Source: an uncultured Bacteroidia bacterium
GTDB lineage: Bacteria > Bacteroidota > Bacteroidia > Bacteroidales > F082
Reading direction: 5' to 3'
Length of the DNA stretch: 49,722 nucleotides
NCBI GenBank assembly: GCA_913009755.1
Contig: CAJVWU010000020.1
Coordinates: 1 to 49,722 of the forward strand
The position numbers and the translations under genes are program-made. The number at the start of each line of letters is the position of its first letter. The stretch's first letter is position 1. Below, one piece after another: positions 35,034 through 43,608 of the stretch. A model generated the notes under the pieces. The model was not told the DNA's origin. It ran no database searches and saw nothing but the letters and a program-made list of their open reading frames with translations.

Positions 35034-36455
35034 TTATATCCTCAGGTTAATATCGCTAATGACCGTATCCCCTTTTATCAGGGTTTTCAGCATCACACGG
35101 GTTGCCAAATCCGGTTTTTCGCTTAACAACAGTGGAGTGATGATACGGACTGCGGCTTTCACCATGCCGTAAGTATCGCCTATTTCTTTAATGCCGGCTG
35201 ATTTTAATTTATTCTTTGTGCCATAGCTTGCCAACCCGATAAAATGTTTTTTTAGCAATTTCTTGTCCTTGTTTATCCCGGCAAGGATGGCGATAGGTTC
35301 ATCGGCATATTTCCCTCCCCGGTTGACGTATTCAAAAAAGGCCACCCGCAAACCGGGATTATTGACAACTCCGTAAAGGCCATCGGCAAGGATGTTGATG
35401 GTCTGGTTGCCCAGGTGACGGGTGTCGTAAAACTTCTTTACAGCGGTATTTATTTGTTTTCGGTTCTGAAAATCTTTTATCGCCAGCAGGTTATCCCCCA
35501 GGTTTTTCACGTCTGCAAATGCAGCTGTCATTCCACCCCCTGTCAGGGGATGCCGCATATTTAACGAATCGCCCAACAATACAGCCCCCATTTTTAAGAC
35601 CGGTGATGCCGGCAGGCGATGGTTTGGGAACATCTTGAAATTCCCTTCTTCCACAGCATTCAAAAATGCCGGCTTCACCTGTTGCGGCATGGGCGGCAGG
35701 AAGGTTTCTGTCAGGTATTTTTTTAATCCGGTATCTAATTTTGGTGGTTTCTCTCCAGGAAAATCAATCAACACACGCGTAAAGTCTGACGTAACCGGAT
35801 ACAAAACAAAGGGGGAGTGATTGCCCATGACCAAATGCCCGTGGCCGGGATAGGGAAGGATACAATCTTTTAAAAGAATACCGAGAAAAAAACCAGTCAC
35901 TTTATTATCGGGTTTCGATAGTTTGTCCCTGAACTTAGAGAGGGCACCATCAGAAACAATAGTCAGCGGAGCATGGATAGTTTCTTCTTTTTCCGCCCCT
36001 TTGGCAAGAAACCTTACGCCTTGTATATCATCATTTTTTTCAGGCAATTCAGTAACCCTGCCTTCAATTACTGTAACATTTGACAACGAAAGGATGTATT
36101 TTCGCATGTTCCGGACAAACTTTCCGTTGCGGAAGCCATAGCCTGTGGGTTCCCCGTTTTGATGCGGGTAAGGGATCACAAAATCCTTCCCGTCAAGGAT
36201 GATATCATAACCTGTAACCGGTTGTGCATCTATATCATCCAAAAAAAACTTCAGTCCCATCTTTTGCAGATATTGCACCCCGCCGGGTTGTAATAACTCG
36301 CCGATTATCACATCCCTTTCTTTCAGGTTCCGCTCAACAATGGCAACCCTTTTGCCATGTTTGCCAAGATAAGCTGCCATTGTAGCACCCGCTACTCCCG
36401 CACCAACTATGCAAACATCATACGGTTTGTTATTGTTTAATTGGTTATGTTCCAT
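35034..36455 (-). CDS. Squalene epoxidase (squalene monooxygenase)
   Basis: 473-residue FAD monooxygenase. Dinucleotide motif VGAGVAGATMAAYL (about 17-30), ELLQPGGVQYLQKMGL typical of squalene epoxidases, DG motif VSDGALSKFR, and the diagnostic GDSLNMRHPLTGGGMTAAFADV (about 295-316). The C-terminal part is alpha-helical and hydrophobic in places, fitting monotopic membrane attachment. It oxidises squalene to 2,3-oxidosqualene and needs O2. Neighbouring squalene synthase and oxidosqualene cyclase genes make the assignment firm. The squalene synthase gene lies 69 bases upstream on the same strand. Confidence 0.92.
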   Translation of the reverse strand: MEHNQLNNNKPYDVCIVGAGVAGATMAAYLGKHGKRVAIVERNLKERDVIIGELLQPGGVQYLQKMGLKFFLDDIDAQPVTGYDIILDGKDFVIPYPHQNGEPTGYGFRNGKFVRNMRKYILSLSNVTVIEGRVTELPEKNDDIQGVRFLAKGAEKEETIHAPLTIVSDGALSKFRDKLSKPDNKVTGFFLGILLKDCILPYPGHGHLVMGNHSPFVLYPVTSDFTRVLIDFPGEKPPKLDTGLKKYLTETFLPPMPQQVKPAFLNAVEEGNFKMFPNHRLPASPVLKMGAVLLGDSLNMRHPLTGGGMTAAFADVKNLGDNLLAIKDFQNRKQINTAVKKFYDTRHLGNQTINILADGLYGVVNNPGLRVAFFEYVNRGGKYADEPIAILAGINKDKKLLKKHFIGLASYGTKNKLKSAGIKEIGDTYGMVKAAVRIITPLLLSEKPDLATRVMLKTLIKGDTVISDINLRI

Positions 36456-36524
36456 GATGAAATGATAATTAGAGGTTATTTGGCGTTAATTGCTTAAGCA
36501 GGTTCTCCTTCATCTGACCTTAGA

Positions 36525-37658
36525 CTAAAAATAGCTTTTTATGTTATCAAGTACTTTTTTTGTTTCTTGATAAGAAGGTATGCCGGATTTGTTTTTCTTT
36601 TCAATTTGCCGGATGCTCTTTTCAAAATATTTAGTCACATCTTTCAGGTTGATGGAATACATCATCAGCTTTGCGGCCAGTCCTTTCCTTACTTTTACAA
36701 CACCCGTTAAAACTTTCGGATTGTTATACAATTTTGCCAATGTGGCAATGGCCATGACCTGCGGCACGGCAATAAAACCGAATATTTTTTCGTCCTTAAC
36801 GCTGCTCATGTATGTTAAACAATCGGGCACATGCCTGAGCGCATCGGCAATGATATGGTTCAGACAGGCCAGCGATTCAGGGTCTTTATTGTTTTGTGCT
36901 AAATATTCAAGGTTATTTACATGTTGTCCCCATATTTCCTTTGGCCAGAATGTCCTGTCAGAATAAAGGTCTTCATGGTAATCACGGATGATATTTGTTT
37001 TCTGAAGGAACAGGCCCATCGAATTGGATATTTCATCTTTAACCTTCAAATCCAACGCATCCGGGTTGTTCGAAATAAATAACCTCGTCAACCCGATACC
37101 AACCAAACCGGCAACATAATGGCAGTAACGGTTAAAATCATCCATCGTTAATATCTCCTTCTGTGCAAATTCAGCCATTCCTTCACCCATGCGTCTGGAG
37201 ATGTCCGTAATGATTTCCTGATCATCTTTGCTGAGCAGAGTAAAAGTTCTGTAAACTTTCGGATAATTTTCAAGCAGGACTTCATAATCCTTGTTATCCC
37301 CAACACCTGAAAGGCTAAAATTTTGGTTGTTGCTGATTTTATAAAAATCAACCAACAGGGGTAGTTTCTTTTCAAGCGGGAAATTCATGTCATCTTCAAT
37401 GGTATCCAATGCCCTGAGCACAAGATAAAAAATACCGATTGTGTCTTTCAAACCATCAGGCAGTTGCTGGATTACGGCAGAAAAAGAACGGGAAACTTTT
37501 CCCAGGGCGGCATAGCAAAATGCTTTGTCATTCAGGGAAGTTGCAAGCTTTTCAAGGGATTCTTTTGGAGGGGCATAGGCATGCCCTTTGATCTTAAGTT
37601 TAAGTAAAGCCTTAATTTCAATTGGCCGTAATGCAGATTTATAGAGAGTAAGCAGCAT
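36525..37658 (-). CDS. Squalene synthase (eukaryotic-type farnesyl-diphosphate farnesyltransferase)
   Basis: 377 residues. FCYAALGKVSRSFSAVIQQL (about 47-66), first Asp-rich motif LDTIEDD (84-90), YCHYVAGLVG and second motif NIIRDYHED, all as in eukaryotic FDFT1/ERG9 and unlike bacterial HpnC/HpnD. The C-terminal membrane anchor of the eukaryotic enzymes is missing. It makes squalene from two farnesyl diphosphates with NADPH. Co-oriented with the epoxidase gene, and divergent from the flavoprotein-cyclase pair across a 244-base gap. Confidence 0.92.
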   Translation of the reverse strand: MLLTLYKSALRPIEIKALLKLKIKGHAYAPPKESLEKLATSLNDKAFCYAALGKVSRSFSAVIQQLPDGLKDTIGIFYLVLRALDTIEDDMNFPLEKKLPLLVDFYKISNNQNFSLSGVGDNKDYEVLLENYPKVYRTFTLLSKDDQEIITDISRRMGEGMAEFAQKEILTMDDFNRYCHYVAGLVGIGLTRLFISNNPDALDLKVKDEISNSMGLFLQKTNIIRDYHEDLYSDRTFWPKEIWGQHVNNLEYLAQNNKDPESLACLNHIIADALRHVPDCLTYMSSVKDEKIFGFIAVPQVMAIATLAKLYNNPKVLTGVVKVRKGLAAKLMMYSINLKDVTKYFEKSIRQIEKKNKSGIPSYQETKKVLDNIKSYF

Positions 37659-37902
37659 GCCTTAAAAAAAACGACAAATCTATTATAAAATATGAAAAAG
37701 CAAGGTTAAAAAAATTCTTAAAAACTGCTGGAAGAAAAACCGGACATCCATGCATCGGATAATAATATTGGTTAATAATCATCCTTGTTCAATTGTTCGA
37801 GGGTTCAATTACCTGAATACCCTGTTTTCCCTTCCTTCCCGGCCTCAAATAAACATTGCCTAATATTTCTTTCCTTTGCACACAATTTGAAAATCACGAT
37901 TG

Positions 37903-39186
37903 ATGGAAACATTTGATATCATTATTGCAGGGGCGGGACCGGCAGGATTGACAGCAGCCATTGAACTGGCTAATGATTATAAGATATTACTTCTTGAAAA
38001 AAATAAACCCGGAACCACAACAGCTACCTGGTACAGCTATGCTGACCGGGCCAGGGAATATGGTCTTGAGGATGCAGTTGCCATCAGAACCGATTATATT
38101 AAATTTACTTCACCAAGCCAGACACATTATATGCGTGATGATTGTGTGATTTTCGATCACAACAAGGTGCTGTCCATCTGGTTGGAAAAAGCGGTTTCGC
38201 TGGGAGTGGATATCCGGCAGGAGGAATTTACAGGATATGAATATGCTGACAGGGGTGTTGTTGTGAAAACCGGAGATAACGAATATTTCGCCCCCCTGCT
38301 TATTGATGCCATGGGTATCAACTCGCCAATTATCAGGCAAAACAAACTGATAAAAAGAAAGGATGCCTGGGTAATTTACGGGGCAAGGATAAAAAATAAA
38401 ACGCCGGGGAAAGCTTACCAACTGGAGTATTACCCGTTAAATGATGAAGCAAATACTTATGTCGGCATTCATCCGATCAGCAATGAAGAAACCAATATTT
38501 ACGTTTTTAAAGGTCAAAAAAACACGCTCGGCAATCCGGATGAAATGAAAGAAATATTTGAAAAGGTCCTGAATGAAACCAATCCGGGGGCTGAAAAACT
38601 TGAAACCCTGTCCGGGAGCATCGTTTCGGGTTTGTTGCATAAATATGCACTCGACAACATTGTATTTTTCGGATCATCGGGCATGCTGAATCCTGATGGA
38701 TGTGGCATGGGGTTTAATGAAATCCTGAAACAACACAAGATTTTTGCGCAAGAGGTTAAAAAATGCTATCAATCCAACCGGTTTGATCAGCGATCGCTGA
38801 ATAAAATTTCTGATAAAATACGCAACCAGGAAGTCATTTATTTTCAAAAGATCATCGGTGCTTTTTCACTTTATTTTATCAAAAGTGCCGGCAAATGGGA
38901 TGGGGGCGTAAAATGGCTGAATGCCATGGGTGAAGACAGCAAACAATGGATGCGAAATGAAATGGACCTGGAATGGCTGAAAAAAGCCAACCTGCGCCTG
39001 CACAGCACCATACCTGTTGCCGAAACCCTTAAAATGATCCCCCTGAACGAATTACCGTTTATCATGGGTCAGTTGATCAGGTTTGCCAATAAAGCCGTTG
39101 TATCAAAAATAAAACAAGGTGTAAAGTTGCCCGAATTTAAGAAACCGAAGCCCGAATCCGGAAGTGGTAAGAAAAATGGAGAATAA
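37903..39186 (+). CDS. Geranylgeranyl-reductase/lycopene-cyclase-like FAD enzyme
   Basis: 427 residues. Begins METFDIIIAGAGPAGLTAAIELA, an FAD GxGxxG motif; a mid region LLIDAMGINSPI; and FFGSSGMLNPDGCGMGFNEILKQHK, the variant of the GD...P..GxG motif of the PHBH/geranylgeranyl-reductase superfamily. The C-terminal part is helical. Superfamily members reduce isoprenoid double bonds or cyclise carotenes. The stop overlaps the cyclase start by 11 bases, so the protein is made with it, and a role in the triterpenoid pathway is likely. Reaction unproven. TTG 37900 just before the ATG is ignored; a -7-like TTCCTTTG is at 37871-37878. Confidence 0.78.
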   Translation: METFDIIIAGAGPAGLTAAIELANDYKILLLEKNKPGTTTATWYSYADRAREYGLEDAVAIRTDYIKFTSPSQTHYMRDDCVIFDHNKVLSIWLEKAVSLGVDIRQEEFTGYEYADRGVVVKTGDNEYFAPLLIDAMGINSPIIRQNKLIKRKDAWVIYGARIKNKTPGKAYQLEYYPLNDEANTYVGIHPISNEETNIYVFKGQKNTLGNPDEMKEIFEKVLNETNPGAEKLETLSGSIVSGLLHKYALDNIVFFGSSGMLNPDGCGMGFNEILKQHKIFAQEVKKCYQSNRFDQRSLNKISDKIRNQEVIYFQKIIGAFSLYFIKSAGKWDGGVKWLNAMGEDSKQWMRNEMDLEWLKKANLRLHSTIPVAETLKMIPLNELPFIMGQLIRFANKAVVSKIKQGVKLPEFKKPKPESGSGKKNGE

Positions 39187-41461
39187 AACCCGGAAAGAGC
39201 AAAAACATTTTTGGAACACCTGGAAACTCAAAACCAACCGGGGACGGCAATGGTGGGAATTTGAACTGCCTGAAGAACTCAATGGAGTTATTGATAAGGA
39301 AAGCGACTGGGCAAATCCCAAAGGCAAAACCTTTCTGGAACAAATGGCCAAAGCCTTTTATTTTGACAAAAAACGAAATCCCAATTCAGGCGACAAGGTC
39401 TATCGCAGCCAGGCAGAAAAGAATTTAACTTTGGAACCCGAAAACAAAATCCCCTCCGGGCTGAAAACCGATTTAGCACGTCAGGCATTCAAAGCAAGCC
39501 GAAAGGGTTTTGCATATTACGAAACTTTGCAGACCGAAGCCGGCAACTGGCCCGGCGATTACGGCGGGCCCATGTTTTTGATGCCCGGACTCATCATTGT
39601 ATCTTACATCACAAACACCCCTTTTGAAGCACCGGTGAAAATTCTGATGCAGCAATATATGCTCAATCATCAAAATGAAGATGGTGGATGGGGATTGCAT
39701 ATTGAAGGCGATTCAACCCTGTTTGGTACCGTATTGCAATACGCAAGTCTGCGCCTGCTGGGTGTGGAAAAACAAGAAGCCCACCTTATCAAAGCACGTG
39801 AATGGATCCTGAAAAACGGCGGGGCTACCGGAATTCCGCCCTGGGGAAAATTTTATTTGTCGGTGCCGGGATTGTACGAATGGGAGGGCAATGACAGCCT
39901 GCTACCCGAATTGTGGGTCCTGCCCAGATGGTTGCCTTTTCATCCCGGCAGGTACTGGCCTCACAGCCGGATGGTTTTTTTGCCCATGTCTTATGCTTAC
40001 GGTCATCGGATTACTGCGCCTGTCAACCCTTTGATATCAGCTATTCGGGAAGAAATTTATGTTGAGCCTTACGATCAGATCAACTGGAAAAAGGCCAGGA
40101 AACTTTGTGCCGTACCCGATCGTTATCAACCACTTTCAAAACTGTATAAGGTGTCCAGTGCGATAGCCAATTTTTATGAAAAGAACCATTTGAAATCCGT
40201 TCGAAAAAAAGCGCTGGAATTTATTGGTAATTATATTGATGCGGAAGACAAACAGACCCGGTACATCAACATCGGCCCGGTAAACCAGGTGCTCAATTCG
40301 CTTTGCGTGTGGCACAACCACGGCAAAGATTCAGAAGAATTCCAACAGCATGTTGAGCGTTGGAAAGATTACCTGTGGGTAGCAGAGGACGGTATAAAGA
40401 TGAACGGCTACAACGGCTCACAACTCTGGGACACGGTTTTTGCCGCCCGGGCGCTGCTCGAATCCGGGCTGGAAAATGAATTCCCCGGGCTCACCCGGAA
40501 AATGTATGATTTTATTGATGATTCCCAGATTAAAACCAACCCTTTTGAATACAAAAAATATTTCCGTGACCGGACAGTCGGTGCCTGGCCTTTTTCCACC
40601 CGCGACCACGGCTGGACCATTACCGACTGTACCGGAGAAGGCGTGAAAACTTCACTCATGCTGAATGAAACCTGGCCTGTAAAAGCAAAAGGGAAACCTC
40701 CGGTTAACCGGGAAAGATTGAAACCCTCAGTTGACCTTTTACTTGCGTTGCAAAACCATGAGGGCGGCTGGGCATCTTATGAAAATATCCGCGGGCCGGG
40801 ATGGCTGGAAAAGCTGAACCCTTCCCGCATTTTCGGGAACATCATGATTGAATACAACTACGTGGAATGTTCTTCGGCAGTGATGCAGGGCCTTAAAAAA
40901 TTCAGCATTACTTTTCCCGGCTACCGGAAAGAAGATATTGAAAGATCAATAAACCAGGGGCTTCGTTTCATCAAGTCAAAACAGTACGAAGATGGCTCCT
41001 GGTACGGATCGTGGGGTGTTTGTTTTATTTACGGAACCTGGTTTGGCATCGAAGGGCTGGTGACCGGCGGGGAGAATCCTTTCGGCCAAGATCCGGTTTC
41101 GGAACCTGTAAAAAAAGCCTGTGAATTTCTGATAAGCAAACAGCGTGAAGACGGAAGCTGGGGCGAGTCGTTCCACTCATGCGTTGAAAAAAAATACATT
41201 GAACATGAACAAGGACAGGTGATCAATACCGCCTGGGCATTGCTGGGACTGATGGCTGCCCAATATCCTGACAAAGAACCCGTTGAAAGGGGAATTACTT
41301 ACCTGATAAAAAAGCAGGATGCCAACGGTGACTGGGAACAGGAAGGTATTTCCGGCGTGTTCAATGGCAACTGCATGGAGGTTTACACTTCATACCGCAA
41401 TGTGTTTCCTTTGTGGGCTCTGGGGCGGTTTGTGAACAATTATAAACCGGATAGAACCTGA
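39176..41461 (+). CDS. Oxidosqualene cyclase (sterol/triterpenol cyclase)
   Basis: 761 residues with QW repeats (QNHEGGWASYE, EDGSWYGSWG, REDGSWGES, ANGDWEQ). The catalytic motif is DCTGEG (D484, C485), the cyclase acid of oxidosqualene cyclases (usually DCTAE), not the DxDD of squalene-hopene cyclases. C565 in YVECSSAVMQ matches the Cys that hydrogen-bonds the acid, and H263 (WPHSRMVFLPMSY) the conserved His. Y412 (GYNGSQLWDT) and I482 are residues seen in cycloartenol-type enzymes where lanosterol synthases have Thr and Val. C-terminal GVFNGNCMEVYTSYRNVFPLWALGRF is classic. Probably associated with the inner membrane. Exact product cannot be assigned. ATG 39176 overlaps the previous gene; GTG 39164 is an alternative. 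Confidence 0.93.
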   Translation: MENKTRKEQKHFWNTWKLKTNRGRQWWEFELPEELNGVIDKESDWANPKGKTFLEQMAKAFYFDKKRNPNSGDKVYRSQAEKNLTLEPENKIPSGLKTDLARQAFKASRKGFAYYETLQTEAGNWPGDYGGPMFLMPGLIIVSYITNTPFEAPVKILMQQYMLNHQNEDGGWGLHIEGDSTLFGTVLQYASLRLLGVEKQEAHLIKAREWILKNGGATGIPPWGKFYLSVPGLYEWEGNDSLLPELWVLPRWLPFHPGRYWPHSRMVFLPMSYAYGHRITAPVNPLISAIREEIYVEPYDQINWKKARKLCAVPDRYQPLSKLYKVSSAIANFYEKNHLKSVRKKALEFIGNYIDAEDKQTRYINIGPVNQVLNSLCVWHNHGKDSEEFQQHVERWKDYLWVAEDGIKMNGYNGSQLWDTVFAARALLESGLENEFPGLTRKMYDFIDDSQIKTNPFEYKKYFRDRTVGAWPFSTRDHGWTITDCTGEGVKTSLMLNETWPVKAKGKPPVNRERLKPSVDLLLALQNHEGGWASYENIRGPGWLEKLNPSRIFGNIMIEYNYVECSSAVMQGLKKFSITFPGYRKEDIERSINQGLRFIKSKQYEDGSWYGSWGVCFIYGTWFGIEGLVTGGENPFGQDPVSEPVKKACEFLISKQREDGSWGESFHSCVEKKYIEHEQGQVINTAWALLGLMAAQYPDKEPVERGITYLIKKQDANGDWEQEGISGVFNGNCMEVYTSYRNVFPLWALGRFVNNYKPDRT

Positions 41462-42442
41462 TCAATGTTTGCGTTGATAAACCATCTCCGCCAGTTCCAG
41501 CAACGGTTTCCCGGATTCTTCTTCAAGGCTTAAGGCATTGAGTGATTCCAGTGCTTTCCCGTATAATTCTTCCATTTTTGAGAAGGTCTGCCCTTTCACA
41601 TCAAGACGGTCATACAGGGCAAGCATGTTGCTGATTTTTACCTGCTCGTCTTTCTCCTCAAACAATTCAAATATTCTTTTCCGTTCGGAATCCCCGGTAT
41701 TTTTCAGGGCGGTGATCAGCAGGTAAGTTTTTTTGTTTTGAACAATATCGCCTCCAATCCGTTTACCGAACGTTTCCCCATCGCCATAAGTATCCAGGTA
41801 ATCATCTTTGATTTGAAAGGCCAGGCCCAGGTTCAGCCCGAAATCATAAATATGTTTTTTGTCGGCTTCGGAAGCCCCTCCTATGATGGCGCCAAGCTGA
41901 ACGCTGGCAGCCAGCAATACCGAAGTTTTATATTTAATCATCATCATATAGTCCTTTTCGGAAACTTCGGGGATGACTTCAAAATCCACATCGTACTGCT
42001 CCCCTTCAATCACCTGGGAAGTGGCTTTGTTAAATACTTTGAGTAGTTCACCCAGTATTTTTTCCGGCCCTTTGCCTAATAGAAAAAAAGCATGCAGCAA
42101 CATGGCATCACCGGTCAGGATGGCTTTGTTCAGCCCAAACACTTTGTGGACCGTAGGTTGTCCGCGGCGTTTATCGGCTTTATCAATAATGTCATCGTGT
42201 ACCAGGCTGAAATTGTGATAAATTTCAACGGCGCCTGCAGGCCCAAGCGCCTCAGCGATATTACCATTGAAAGCCTGGCAGGCAGTAAGCAACAACAGTG
42301 GCCTGATGCGTTTTCCCCTGATATGCATGATGTGCCGGGCAGGTTCGAGTAAAACCTCCGGGAAACCGTTAAATGTCTGCGTTTCCAGATAGTCCTCAAA
42401 TTGTGCGAGTAGTTGTTGGTAGATAAATTTTGTTTTGTTCAT
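41462..42442 (-). CDS. Polyprenyl diphosphate synthase (FPP/GGPP-type)
   Basis: 326-residue trans-prenyltransferase. First Asp-rich motif VHDDIIDKADKRRGQPTVH (about 79-97) with the adjacent chain-length region, and second KDDYLDTYGD. The residues ahead of the first DDxxD (YHNFSLVHDD) suggest a C15-C20 or longer product but do not settle it. It would feed squalene synthase or MenA. It ends on the base next to the cyclase stop (convergent, no gap) and lies 96 bases downstream of the mevalonate-kinase-like gene. Confidence 0.9.
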   Translation of the reverse strand: MNKTKFIYQQLLAQFEDYLETQTFNGFPEVLLEPARHIMHIRGKRIRPLLLLTACQAFNGNIAEALGPAGAVEIYHNFSLVHDDIIDKADKRRGQPTVHKVFGLNKAILTGDAMLLHAFFLLGKGPEKILGELLKVFNKATSQVIEGEQYDVDFEVIPEVSEKDYMMMIKYKTSVLLAASVQLGAIIGGASEADKKHIYDFGLNLGLAFQIKDDYLDTYGDGETFGKRIGGDIVQNKKTYLLITALKNTGDSERKRIFELFEEKDEQVKISNMLALYDRLDVKGQTFSKMEELYGKALESLNALSLEEESGKPLLELAEMVYQRKH

Positions 42443-42538
42443 TTCGTTTAATCGGGTGTTGTTATATAATTGAATTTTCCAGTGACTCTTTCCATGTCTG
42501 TACGAACCCTGGAAGGTCCTTTCCTTCCGTAATTTATA

Positions 42539-43486
42539 TTACAGACGATGTACGAGTGTTATTTTTTCATCTTTTAATTCTTGTTTTGCCAAATCGAAAT
42601 CAGGCGTAAAGCCAAGTACCATTCCGCCTCCACCTGATCCACAAAGTTTAAGGCTGTATTTCCCCGATTCAATGCCTTTTTCCCAAAGTGGACGGATTGA
42701 TGGTGGAATCATCGGGTTAAAGTTTTTTAATTGAAAGTCAGACAGCAATTGCAGGCTCCGGTTTAACAAATCAACCCGGTTATCGCAATAGGCTTTGATG
42801 CAGGCATTGACAAGGGGATTATAATCTTTTTTGATCTTTTCAAGATATTGTTCATCCCTGCAACGATCAATAAACAAGTCAACCAGGGGTTGTGTTTCGC
42901 CCGGCGAACCGCTGTCAATCAAAAAGACCGCCCCCGGTTTTTCATCTGTCCGTTGTGGCAATTCAGTCATTTTAATTTTGTTTTTACTCTCAATCAATAC
43001 CGGTTTTTTCAGGTAACAGATTAACGGGTCCAGACCGGAACTTTTTCCGTGAAAACAGGATTCCATTTGTGCCAGGAAATCTTTCAACTCAATGATCTGC
43101 CTTGAATCTGTCATCTCATCGAAAAAAAAGTTGCCATAAGCAGCATACACCGCAGCCACAAGTGCCCCCGAACTGCCAAGCCCGTAGCTCTGCGGAATAT
43201 CACTTTGGAAAACAAGGCCGCCGGCAATATCTTTTTTAAGCCTTTCAATATCAATGGAAAACCGTCCGGAAGGCTCAATGAGCATATTTTCAAGATAATT
43301 GGCAAATTTATCCAGATGAAGATTTGAGGTTTTCCCGGATTCTGCAACCTGCCGGTCCGGTTTTTGAACAAGCTTTCCGCTGAGCCTTTTGAACGGTATG
43401 CTCAATGCCATGGAGCCCGCCATGAGGCTGTATTCACCAAAAAGCAAGATTTTCGAATAAAATAACTGATTTGTGTCTTGTTTCAT
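42539..43486 (-). CDS. GHMP kinase, probable mevalonate kinase
   Basis: 315 residues. N-terminal SKILLFGEYSLMAGSMALSIPF, ATP-loop SDIPQSYGLGSSGALVAAVYAAYG (about 97-120) and C-terminal LCGSGGGGMVLGF fit GHMP kinases, and the GEYSLMAG start is like mevalonate kinases of this phylum. HGKSSGLDPLICY carries the catalytic Asp. It is placed directly upstream of the prenyl synthase. If correct, isopentenyl diphosphate here comes from mevalonate; a phosphomevalonate or diphosphomevalonate enzyme is not in the window. Confidence 0.8.
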   Translation of the reverse strand: MKQDTNQLFYSKILLFGEYSLMAGSMALSIPFKRLSGKLVQKPDRQVAESGKTSNLHLDKFANYLENMLIEPSGRFSIDIERLKKDIAGGLVFQSDIPQSYGLGSSGALVAAVYAAYGNFFFDEMTDSRQIIELKDFLAQMESCFHGKSSGLDPLICYLKKPVLIESKNKIKMTELPQRTDEKPGAVFLIDSGSPGETQPLVDLFIDRCRDEQYLEKIKKDYNPLVNACIKAYCDNRVDLLNRSLQLLSDFQLKNFNPMIPPSIRPLWEKGIESGKYSLKLCGSGGGGMVLGFTPDFDLAKQELKDEKITLVHRL

Positions 43487-43608
43487 AAAGTGGGCAAATA
43501 TATTTAAAAAGTATGTTTGCTGTAAAACAGAAATAAACGGCTCAGCTCAGTTTCAAGTATTCCTTCTGCCGGCAAATTAAAGTCTATCCGTTTTTTTATC
43601 AGGGATGT

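Noticed and set aside
34782-35172. Plus-strand frames overlapping the end of the squalene epoxidase gene
   Set aside because: Low-complexity products running into the epoxidase gene on the other strand; not supported as genes.
39176-41461. Squalene-hopene cyclase
   Set aside because: Lacks the DxDD acid motif; has DCTGE, the supporting Cys and the TSYRNVFPLWALGRF end of oxidosqualene cyclases, and neighbours a squalene epoxidase.
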